From contig QAMI01000002.1 in NCBI GenBank assembly GCA_003150395.1, positions 1 to 7,007 on the forward strand: a stretch of DNA of 7,007 nucleotides, written 5' to 3'. Position numbers and translations under genes: made by a program. The stretch is from Candidatus Gastranaerophilales bacterium. GTDB lineage: Bacteria; Cyanobacteriota; Vampirovibrionia; Gastranaerophilales; Gastranaerophilaceae. Positions 1 to 4,946 of this stretch are shown here, in pieces (the stretch's first letter is position 1; each line of letters opens with the position of its first letter). The notes beneath the pieces were generated by a model that saw only the letters and a list, made by a program, of their open reading frames with translations, was not told the origin of the DNA and did no database searches.

Positions 1-515
1 CGCTGTTTAAAGCCCAAAGACATGTACTTTGAGACTGCGTTAAAAGGTCCATTAGTTACAGCGTCCAAATCAATGAATTTTGCATCAGTTTTTAAAAAAT
101 CTTCAAACATTATTTTAAAAAGAGTTTTACCAGCAAAGGGGATTCTTTTTTCAGGTTCCGTGGGCCAAGTACAGATTGCATCAAGTTTATATCTGAAATT
201 CTCCGGTGTATAAACCATAAGTCCACAAGGCTTTTTGTCGAAAAACTCAATAATTCCAACTTTTTTCGTATTTAAGCTTTGGCTAATTGCAACATTGAAA
301 ATTCCCTGCCAAACATCAAGAAGGCATTCTGGTAGTTTAGGCATCAAGTCTTTAAATTTTATTGTTTTTTTGAGATTATCAAGATAATTTCGGTCTTGTT
401 CACCAAGATGATAAATGCTTATTGGAGTTTCTACATTTTTTATATAGTTTTTGGTCTCAGCGATGTGAATTGCTTGAAAATTCTGTTGATAAATTTGTTT
501 ATTTTGGATTTTCAT
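1..515 (-). CDS. Putative GNAT-type acetyltransferase-like protein, C-terminus cut by the window edge
   Basis: The reading frame opens at ATG 515-513 and stays open to the left edge, giving 171 codons without a stop; the C-terminus lies outside. I read it directly from the reverse strand. The visible protein begins MKIQNKQIYQQNFQ. Its last visible part (about residues 145-170) reads AVTNGPFNAVSKYMSLGFK, which resembles the end of the GNAT acetyl-CoA fold, where a helix is followed by 'Y..LGF'. The middle (IIEFFDKKPCGLMVYTP) looks like the central GNAT beta strands. The substrate cannot be told, and the family call is inference from motif shape only. No Shine-Dalgarno precedes the ATG. A TATAAC hexamer ends 4 nt upstream, so the mRNA may be leaderless, although no good -35 is seen. 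The downstream gene on the other side is the protease, same strand, 60 bp away. Confidence 0.6.
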   Translation of the reverse strand, partial: MKIQNKQIYQQNFQAIHIAETKNYIKNVETPISIYHLGEQDRNYLDNLKKTIKFKDLMPKLPECLLDVWQGIFNVAISQSLNTKKVGIIEFFDKKPCGLMVYTPENFRYKLDAICTWPTEPEKRIPFAGKTLFKIMFEDFLKTDAKFIDLDAVTNGPFNAVSKYMSLGFKQ

Positions 516-575
516 ACAGGTTATAAACTTGTAAAAATTTTTTTTTGATATTTTGCACAGAATTGTAATATTTTG

Positions 576-1103
576 TTAATTATATATTTTTTTCAAAATG
601 TAGAGGTCGTTTTCGCTAGGGCTCGAAATATTCTTTTGATGCGGAACAAACATTATGTCATCCGGGTCTATTCCATGTCCAAGTCCTAAAGCATGTCCGA
701 ATTCATGCATAATCGCGCAATAAATGCTTAGTTCAGTAGTTTCTTTGCCTGAAAATGTATTTGGAAGGCCAATATCAATTGATATCTTTTTTATTTCGCC
801 ATTAATTACGCTAAGATACTTGCACATTCCCTCATAGACCCTTCCAACTTTGGTTCTATGAACTACAATGTCGGCTTCATTTGGAGTGAAAACTTCCTGA
901 AACTGAATCGGGATTGCATTTTTGCGTAAAAAGCTGTTCCAAGAATTTGCTGCTTTTGTTGTTTGGAAATATATAAAATCTTTTGTATTTGAAGTTCCGG
1001 GAGGTGGCGTTATAAAATAATTTACAAAAGATTTTTTCCAGCCTGCAAGCTGCCCGCGAATTTTGGAATTTTCTATATATTTTTGTATATCTGATGAAAT
1101 CAT
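576..1103 (-). CDS. Matrixin-like (metzincin) zinc metalloprotease, no visible signal peptide
   Basis: The 175-residue protein carries the full metzincin zinc signature HEFGHALGLGH at residues 133-143 (three zinc-binding histidines and the catalytic Glu134). A Met-turn candidate follows at DDIM (148-151). ADIVV at 77-81 matches the 'AD(I)' strand usually seen upstream of the active site in M10A matrixin catalytic domains, and the closing SENDLYILKKIY resembles the last helix of that domain. It is thus essentially a bare catalytic domain. No signal peptide, propeptide cysteine switch or transmembrane segment is visible, which is unusual because this family normally acts outside the cell. The start is fixed by an in-frame TGA seven codons upstream (GTA TGA TAT...), with ATG 1103 the first start after it. 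No Shine-Dalgarno is present; a perfect TATAAT lies 9 nt upstream. The substrate is unknown. Confidence 0.88.
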   Translation of the reverse strand: MISSDIQKYIENSKIRGQLAGWKKSFVNYFITPPPGTSNTKDFIYFQTTKAANSWNSFLRKNAIPIQFQEVFTPNEADIVVHRTKVGRVYEGMCKYLSVINGEIKKISIDIGLPNTFSGKETTELSIYCAIMHEFGHALGLGHGIDPDDIMFVPHQKNISSPSENDLYILKKIYN

Positions 1104-1112
1104 TATTGTTAA

Positions 1113-1140
1113 ATTATATCATACGAGTTCTGTAAAACAA
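1113..1140 (-). promoter_or_regulatory. Sigma-70-type promoter of the metalloprotease gene
   Basis: On the minus strand, TTGTTT (1140-1135) is followed by a 16-nt spacer and a perfect TATAAT (1118-1113). Only 9 nt separate the -10 from ATG 1103, so transcription should begin about 2-3 nt before the ATG, or at it. The -35 is weak (3 of 6 matches); the -10 is ideal. Confidence 0.6.
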
Positions 1141-1142
1141 AC

Positions 1143-1169
1143 AAAAAAAAAGAGTCTTAAAAAAGACTC
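1143..1169 (-). terminator. Rho-independent terminator directed along the minus strand
   Basis: A 7-bp stem (GAGTCTT at 1152-1158, AAGACTC at 1163-1169) with a 4-nt loop is followed, read on the minus strand, by an uninterrupted run of nine T (complement of 1143-1151). This is a textbook intrinsic terminator for minus-strand transcription. No U-run follows on the plus strand. There is no recognisable minus-strand gene immediately upstream of it, since the neighbour to the right is on the plus strand. It may end a small RNA or antisense transcript, or insulate the protease promoter, which starts 3 nt further on. Confidence 0.7.
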
Positions 1170-1237
1170 GTTGGAATTAAGAATAGCTGGAAGTATGAAA
1201 AAGATTTATGTAATTATTTAAATAAATAAATATTTGT

Positions 1238-1266
1238 TTGACAATTAGCCAATCAGGTAATATTGT
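1238..1266 (+). promoter_or_regulatory. Sigma-70-type promoter of the zinc-ribbon gene
   Basis: A perfect -35 TTGACA (1238-1243), a 17-nt spacer and TATTGT (1261-1266, 4 of 6 matches) lie about 45 nt before the ATG. A run rich in A and T (1211-1237) sits just upstream and could act as an UP element. The predicted start of transcription is near 1273, giving a leader of about 38 nt. Confidence 0.65.
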
Positions 1267-1310
1267 GAAAACTTTTTGACTTTTTAATCTCAATTATTAA
1301 AAGATAAAGT

Positions 1311-1688
1311 ATGATGATATTGGAGTTTTTCAAAAAAAACAGAGAATGCATGCATTCAAAAATCCGTCCGGATGCGGATTTTGCTTATTGCCCGGATTGC
1401 GGTGAACTTATTGAAAACAGATGGTTTTTAACAAGGTGCGCGTGCTGCGGGGTTAAATTAAGGGCTATAATAAAAAATGGTGAAGTCGTTCCGGAAGAAC
1501 ATTTTTGTCATAATTGCGGTTCAAAAGAGTTTGTTATTGAAAAACTTGAGAAAATAAGTTTTATTGATATTGATTATGCAGTTTTGGTTAAGGCGGTTGT
1601 TAAAAATTTTGCAGAAGAAAATGTTCAAAGCTGGGTTGATATAAAATCCACAAATTATAATCCGGAGCTTTTACCTCAATTTCTGTGA
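1311..1688 (+). CDS. Small zinc-ribbon protein of unknown function
   Basis: The 125-residue protein has three paired-cysteine knuckles: CPDCG (C27, C30), CACCG (C43, C46, with C45 between) and CHNCG (C66, C69). C43/C46 with C66/C69 would make one complete four-cysteine zinc site. C27/C30 may pair with C13 and/or H15 near the N-terminus for a second. The C-terminal 50 residues are cysteine-free and look helical. Such double zinc ribbons bind nucleic acid or protein partners, but nothing here says which. I do not recognise a named family. ATG 1311 and ATG 1314 are both possible starts; neither has a convincing Shine-Dalgarno. The gene is monocistronic with its own promoter. Its stop codon ends at 1688, directly against the stop of the convergent spmB gene, with no terminator between. 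Confidence 0.8.
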   Translation: MMILEFFKKNRECMHSKIRPDADFAYCPDCGELIENRWFLTRCACCGVKLRAIIKNGEVVPEEHFCHNCGSKEFVIEKLEKISFIDIDYAVLVKAVVKNFAEENVQSWVDIKSTNYNPELLPQFL

Positions 1689-2222
1689 TTAGAACATTAA
1701 TCCGCAAACCGTGACTGCTGCAATAATTCCGATAAAATCAGCAAGAAGTCCAACAATTAAGGCATATCTCAGCTTTGAAATACCAACTGCGCCGAAGTAA
1801 ACTGCTAAAACGTAAAATGTGGTTTCACTTGAGCCAACCATAATTGCAGCCAGCTTTGTTGCGTACGAGTCCGGGCCAGCGCTGTTTGCAATGTCTGAAA
1901 ATATTCCAAGCGCGGCAGAACCTGAAAGTGAACGCACTAACATAATTGGAATAACTTCGGCTGATACTTTAAAGTGCGAAAGCAGAGGCGCAAAAAGTTG
2001 TTCAACGTTTTCAATAATTCCACACGCTCTGAACATAGAAATCCCGACTATGATTGCAACAAGGTAAGGGATTATATTAACTGCAACATGAAACCCTTCT
2101 TTTGCACCATCTGTGAAAACTTCATAAAGCGGCACTTTTTTTATCAAACCAAAAGTCAAAATAATAATTAGTATTGCCGGAAGCGCCCATAGAGAAATTA
2201 TGTTCATTATTTGCTGAAGCAT
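1689..2222 (-). CDS. spmB: Spore maturation protein B homologue (Gate-domain membrane protein)
   Basis: The 177-residue, strongly hydrophobic protein matches the SpmB family in length and in its conserved segments: a central SGSAALGIFSD stretch (about residues 100-110), and GSSETTFYVLAVYFGAVGI (about 130-148). Membrane segments are apparent near residues 7-26, 47-67, 130-147 and 153-175, so it belongs in the inner membrane. SpmA and SpmB are known from Bacillus and Clostridium, where they are needed for full dehydration of the spore core; their transport substrate is not established and homologues occur in many non-spore-formers. It starts at ATG 2222, overlapping the spmA stop (TAATG). It is preceded by a strong GGAGG Shine-Dalgarno 9 nt upstream, inside the end of spmA, so translation is probably coupled. 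Confidence 0.92.
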   Translation of the reverse strand: MLQQIMNIISLWALPAILIIILTFGLIKKVPLYEVFTDGAKEGFHVAVNIIPYLVAIIVGISMFRACGIIENVEQLFAPLLSHFKVSAEVIPIMLVRSLSGSAALGIFSDIANSAGPDSYATKLAAIMVGSSETTFYVLAVYFGAVGISKLRYALIVGLLADFIGIIAAVTVCGLMF

Positions 2223-2890
2223 TACTTCTCACCTCCAAAACCCTCACCTGAATTTCTAACACTAATTTCTTGTGTTGAAATTCTACCATCTTCCATAGCT
2301 AGAGTGGATTGCTGCGGTGCCCAGAATTTCTGGAAAATTTTTGCCATAAATATTGCACTTAAAAATGCTATTGTAGTGACTAAAAGTGTGGGTGCAATTA
2401 TTTCTGTTGGATTTTTGTATCCTATTCCTATCAGTACCGCAATTACAGTTGCCGGCACAAGTTGAAAGCCTGCCGTATTCATCGCAAGAAGCATACACAT
2501 AGCATTTGACGCTGATTTTTTATCAATATTTTGTTTTTGAAGTTCTTCCATAGCCTTAATCCCGATTGGGGTTGCCGCGTTGGTTAAGCCAAACGCATTA
2601 GCAGAAAAGTTCATTGCAATGTCTCCTATTGCAGGTGAATCTTCCGGGATTTCATTGAACAGACGCTTTGTAACCGGTTTTATGAATTTTGCAATAATTT
2701 CAATCAACCCGCATTTTTGTGCAATTTTCATCATACCGAGCCAGAATGCCATAATTCCGATTAACGAAAACGCAACTTTCACAGAAAGCTCAGCTCCCGT
2801 GAGGATTGAATTCACAACATCCTGCAATCTTCCGTTTAACGCGCCTGCAATTATTGAAACCACTATTAGAAAATAAAATATGTAGTTCAT
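2222..2890 (-). CDS. spmA: Spore maturation protein A homologue (Gate-domain membrane protein)
   Basis: The 222-residue membrane protein carries the SpmA hallmark NFSANAFGLTNAATPIGIKA (about residues 93-112), followed by MEELQ, and LLAMNTAGFQLVPAT (about 133-147), a nucleoside-recognition/Gate-type core. Hydrophobic segments lie near 3-19, 36-55, 128-155 and 168-188. The hydrophilic C-terminal tail (about residues 193-222) ends in GEGFGGEK, whose codons double as the ribosome binding site of spmB. The pair forms a two-gene operon with a 1-nt overlap. The role is known only in spores (core dehydration, together with SpmB); in this non-sporulating-looking setting it is unassigned. The start ATG 2890 has no Shine-Dalgarno; a good promoter ends 6 nt upstream, predicting a leaderless mRNA. 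The upstream pilin gene stops 36 nt before, so read-through from it is also possible. Confidence 0.93.
   Translation of the reverse strand: MNYIFYFLIVVSIIAGALNGRLQDVVNSILTGAELSVKVAFSLIGIMAFWLGMMKIAQKCGLIEIIAKFIKPVTKRLFNEIPEDSPAIGDIAMNFSANAFGLTNAATPIGIKAMEELQKQNIDKKSASNAMCMLLAMNTAGFQLVPATVIAVLIGIGYKNPTEIIAPTLLVTTIAFLSAIFMAKIFQKFWAPQQSTLAMEDGRISTQEISVRNSGEGFGGEK
2229..2236 (-). promoter_or_regulatory. Ribosome binding site of spmB inside the end of spmA
   Basis: Read on the minus strand, GGAGGTGA lies inside the last codons of spmA, with 9 nt between GGAGG and ATG 2222. It fixes the spmB start and supports coupled translation through the TAATG junction. Confidence 0.8.
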
Positions 2891-2896
2891 AAATGT

Positions 2897-2925
2897 ATTA
2901 AAGCATTAAAGCTCTTTACGGTCAA
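2897..2925 (-). promoter_or_regulatory. Sigma-70-type promoter of spmAB, placed for a leaderless mRNA
   Basis: On the minus strand, TTGACC (2925-2920, 5 of 6 matches) is followed by a 17-nt spacer and TTTAAT (2902-2897, 5 of 6 matches). Only 6 nt separate the -10 from ATG 2890, so the predicted transcript starts at or within a base or two of the ATG. The -10 lies in a tandem 8-bp repeat (GCTTTAAT twice, 2897-2912). Confidence 0.65.
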
Positions 2926-2926
2926 T

Positions 2927-3703
2927 TTATTTATGCATGTTTTCAATCATTTCTTTAGTTGTAATTGCATCTTTTACAAGCGGATATGATGACATTGTCG
3001 CAGCTTTGACCTCCGTAATACCATCAGAGATTGTACCAAAGGTTTGAAGTAAGAAAATATCTTTACCCCATTGATTTGGGCGCTTATGCCCATTCACATC
3101 AATTGCATAAATCGGAACATTACTTCCATGTTTTTCATAATTTATTATCAATGTTCCATCTGCGAGAATGTATGCGCTGTTACTATTTTGTATTCTTTTT
3201 TTAGACCAAGAGCCATTTGGGTCCGGTGTGTAATCCGGATCGGAGGACTGTTCCTTTCTGATTTCATCTGCACCTTTGTAATCGCTGGTAATACAATGGT
3301 TCGCAAGTGCATTATTGGAGCAGAAGGTTATTGTTTTAAGCGTATTAAAAAATAATTCATCCTCAAATATTTTGCAATCCTTGCGTGGCCCATTTTGATC
3401 AGAGGGTAGTGGAGAATTGTCAACGCAGGTCCAAGCATTACATGTTCCATATTGATTTTTTGAGGTACACTTTTCTTTGCATAGTTGACCTGTAGTCCAA
3501 TAATAGCAGGCAATATTTCCTCCAAGATTTGTTTGTGTTTGTAGGACAGCGTTGTAAAAATTAGAATAAGCCTTTTTAAACTGATTTTTTAAAATCATTT
3601 TTTCTGCCTTATTTATTAATGCAGGTAAAGTCATAGCAGTTACCACGCCGATTATACCAAGTGTTATTAATACTTCTGCAAGTGTGAATGCTCTATTTTT
3701 CAT
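2927..3703 (-). CDS. Type IV pilin-like/pseudopilin protein 1, cysteine-rich
   Basis: The protein has a class III prepilin start: a short basic leader MKNRA, then FTLAEVLITLGIIGVVTAM. A prepilin peptidase would cut between Ala5 and Phe6, leaving N-methylated Phe1 and the conserved Glu5. The hydrophobic alpha-1 stalk would anchor it in the inner membrane and then in a pilus. The globular part holds eight cysteines (about residues 66-145), suggesting disulfides outside the cytoplasm. It also has a late DVNGHKRPNQWGKDIF segment (about 206-221) of the kind seen in pseudopilins and major pilins. I chose ATG 3703 (258 aa): GGAGG lies 4 nt upstream, and a further-upstream in-frame ATG at 3727 would translate that site and spoil the leader. 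A divergent XRE regulator lies upstream with an operator-like palindrome. No pilus assembly genes are in view. Confidence 0.87.
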   Translation of the reverse strand: MKNRAFTLAEVLITLGIIGVVTAMTLPALINKAEKMILKNQFKKAYSNFYNAVLQTQTNLGGNIACYYWTTGQLCKEKCTSKNQYGTCNAWTCVDNSPLPSDQNGPRKDCKIFEDELFFNTLKTITFCSNNALANHCITSDYKGADEIRKEQSSDPDYTPDPNGSWSKKRIQNSNSAYILADGTLIINYEKHGSNVPIYAIDVNGHKRPNQWGKDIFLLQTFGTISDGITEVKAATMSSYPLVKDAITTKEMIENMHK

Positions 3704-3707
3704 AAGA

Positions 3708-3712
3708 CCTCC
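3708..3712 (-). promoter_or_regulatory. Ribosome binding site deciding the pilin 1 start
   Basis: Read on the minus strand, GGAGG is followed by TCTT and ATG 3703. It selects MKNRAFTLAEV as the N-terminus instead of the longer in-frame start at 3727. Confidence 0.8.
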
Positions 3713-3728
3713 ATAGCATATTTCCATA

Positions 3729-3757
3729 ATTATATGCTATATATTGCATATTGTCAA
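3729..3757 (-). promoter_or_regulatory. Consensus sigma-70 promoter of pilin 1
   Basis: On the minus strand, a perfect TTGACA (3757-3752), a 17-nt spacer and a perfect TATAAT (3734-3729) are seen. Transcription should begin near 3722, giving a leader of roughly 19 nt that includes the Shine-Dalgarno. A promoter this close to consensus normally needs a repressor to be controlled, and the spacer is filled by a palindrome. Confidence 0.85.
3732..3751. promoter_or_regulatory. Putative operator between the pilin 1 promoter boxes
   Basis: ATATGCTATATATTGCATAT is a 20-bp palindrome with a single mismatched pair. It fills the gap between the pilin -35 and -10 and overlaps three bases of the -10. The half-site TATGCTAT (3733-3740) recurs inverted as ATAGCATA at 3713-3720, 20 bp away, around the predicted transcription start. 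The position beside a divergent XRE-family gene suggests that regulator as the ligand; this is inference. Confidence 0.6.
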
Positions 3758-3805
3758 GGTGTAGATTGCATTAAAACTTTTATTTAATAATTGTATTTTT
3801 ATATC

Positions 3806-3811
3806 AGGAGG
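3806..3811 (+). promoter_or_regulatory. Ribosome binding site deciding a TTG start for XRE regulator 1
   Basis: A perfect AGGAGG lies 9 nt before TTG 3821. An alternative upstream in-frame TTG at 3791 would translate this site as Arg-Arg, so it is less likely. Confidence 0.75.
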
Positions 3812-3820
3812 ATTTTTGAT

Positions 3821-4135
3821 TTGTTAAATAAATTCGGGGAAAAAATCAGAAATTTACGAAAATATAAAAAAATTACGCAGGAAAAACTGGCCGAACTTAT
3901 TGATATTGATGTTCGTCAGGTTGCAAGAATTGAAGCTGGAGAATCTTTGCCTTCAATTCCAACACTTTTAAAATTTTGTTCTGTTTTATCTGTTACGCCT
4001 AATGATTTGCTGGCATTTTCGTCAGAAGAATCCACTGCAAGTTCTTCTTTAAAATCGGACATAAATGACATTCTTTCTTTGGCAAAAGAAGAACAGTTGC
4101 AATTAATCAAAAAGTTAATTCTCGCAGTTTTGTAA
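3821..4135 (+). CDS. XRE-family helix-turn-helix regulator 1
   Basis: From TTG 3821 the protein has 104 residues. A Cro/CI-type HTH covers about residues 6-64. It has FGEKIRNLRKYKKITQEKLA as helix 1 and the scaffold helix, DVRQVARIEAGES (30-42) as the recognition helix and following turn, and PSIPTLLKFCSVLSVTPNDLL as the closing helices. After a Ser/Glu/Thr-rich linker (about 67-75), a C-terminal helix (SDINDILSLAKEEQLQLIKKLI) may serve for dimerisation. There is no ligand or protease domain. It is divergent from pilin 1 with about 117 bp between the start codons, and that space contains the palindromic operator, so repression of the pilin is the simplest hypothesis. I found no convincing promoter for this gene itself. 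It converges on the EF-hand-like gene, 29 bp away. Confidence 0.85.
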   Translation: MLNKFGEKIRNLRKYKKITQEKLAELIDIDVRQVARIEAGESLPSIPTLLKFCSVLSVTPNDLLAFSSEESTASSSLKSDINDILSLAKEEQLQLIKKLILAVL

Positions 4136-4146
4136 TATTTTGCGAG
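4121..4146. terminator. Weak candidate hairpin between convergent genes
   Basis: CTCGCA (4121-4126) and TGCGAG (4141-4146) form a 6-bp inverted repeat around a 14-nt loop that contains the stop codon of XRE regulator 1. It lies between two convergent genes and could be a bidirectional terminator. The long loop and the absence of a clean U-run on either side make this weak. Confidence 0.3.
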
Positions 4147-4164
4147 TTTACATACATTTTACGA

Positions 4165-4839
4165 CTACCAATGTCTATGGTCGTGTCTGTGAGGCGGTGG
4201 CGGAGGATTGTGTCTCGGCGGTGGTGCCGGTCTGTAATGGTGGTGATGATGAATTGGTGGTGGAGGAGGTGGCGGAGTAAGCATGTTTTGCAGAATTAAA
4301 AGCTCCATCAAATCAAGCAAATTATCTGCATCGCTGCTTTCCATATAATCATTCATAATAGCCTTATATTCGTTGTAATTCAATGTATAAGGGTCAGAAT
4401 CGTCTTCATTATATGCTTTTGAAAGTGCATTGAAATTCTTTTCAGCATTATGCATCTGTGTGCCTGTATAGGGTGTGAGATTATTCAAATTCCAATTATT
4501 CCGCTCTGTTCGTACAACTTCTTTTGCGGAAATTACACCATTTCCGTTGCCGTTGTCATCAATTTCATCGAAAACCTGACGCATTGATTTGTCCTCTGTC
4601 TGATTTCTCATATCTCCTACAACAAAGCATTTTGGAACCGTTGTAATTGTAGGTGTTGGAACGTAGTATGCGTAAGGATAGACCGGCGGCGTATAAAATT
4701 GAGCTTCAGCCTGTGACGCCGGAGCTGCTGTTGCCAATGCAATTGCAGCTGCACCTGCTGCTGTTTTAAGTTTGTTGCTTTTTTTTCGTTCGCTTGTAAA
4801 ATGCGGATTTGTCTGATAATTGATTGCAGAAATTTTCAT
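4165..4839 (-). CDS. Probable exported protein with degenerate EF-hands and a Pro/His-rich tail
   Basis: The 224-residue protein starts with an N-region longer than usual (MKISAINYQTNPHFTSERKK, then SNKLK). A hydrophobic Ala-rich stretch (27-39) and an AEA/Q site (cleavage after Ala46) follow, so export by Sec is likely. A Tyr/Pro-rich segment comes next (48-69). Two calcium-loop-like segments are visible: N96-E107 (NGNGNGVISAKE) and D146-E157 (DDSDPYTLNYNE). Both lack some canonical ligands; the first has two Asp just before the loop and Asn at position 1. The tail has seven prolines (189-195), five histidines (197-201) and alternating Pro and His to the end, ten His in the last 28 residues, suggesting divalent-metal binding. 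The overall function is unknown. The start is supported by GGAG 7 nt upstream. The coding strand of the tail is C-rich and repetitive. Confidence 0.8.
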   Translation of the reverse strand: MKISAINYQTNPHFTSERKKSNKLKTAAGAAAIALATAAPASQAEAQFYTPPVYPYAYYVPTPTITTVPKCFVVGDMRNQTEDKSMRQVFDEIDDNGNGNGVISAKEVVRTERNNWNLNNLTPYTGTQMHNAEKNFNALSKAYNEDDSDPYTLNYNEYKAIMNDYMESSDADNLLDLMELLILQNMLTPPPPPPPIHHHHHYRPAPPPRHNPPPPPHRHDHRHW

Positions 4840-4872
4840 AAACGAACTCCATTTTTAAGACCACATATATAT

Positions 4873-4901
4873 ATTAAATTCCTCAAATCTTTTTTTGACA
4901 A
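4873..4901 (-). promoter_or_regulatory. Sigma-70-type promoter of the EF-hand-like gene
   Basis: On the minus strand, TTGTCA (4901-4896, 5 of 6), a 17-nt spacer and TTTAAT (4878-4873, 5 of 6) are seen. The predicted start is near 4866, giving a leader of about 27 nt containing GGAG (4850-4847), 7 nt before ATG 4839. Confidence 0.6.
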
Positions 4902-4946
4902 TATATTAAATTTTTGTTACATTGGCTTTGTTATATATTGAAAGAT

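Noticed and set aside
22..213. Plus-strand 63-codon frame at the left edge
   Set aside because: It lies opposite the 171-codon minus-strand gene (1-515), which has acetyltransferase-like sequence; the plus frame shows no recognisable protein features.
1177..1293. Minus-strand TTG-started 38-residue frame ending just before the orphan terminator
   Set aside because: There is no ribosome binding site, it has a rare start codon and low-complexity AT-rich content. It is kept only as part of the small-RNA finding.
2211..2876. Plus-strand and alternative minus-strand frames within spmA and spmB
   Set aside because: These are shadows of the well-supported membrane-protein genes.
3704..3727. ATG 3727 as the start of pilin 1
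   Set aside because: It lies between the -10 and the predicted transcript start and would translate the GGAGG site; ATG 3703 gives a proper leader.
3791..3820. TTG 3791 as the start of XRE regulator 1
   Set aside because: The perfect AGGAGG at 3806-3811 would be inside the coding region; TTG 3821 is correctly spaced from it.
4193..4275. G-rich plus strand, possible G-quadruplex or tandem repeat
   Set aside because: The G-runs are mostly only two bases long and are explained by Pro (CCN) and His (CAY) codons of the EF-hand protein tail.
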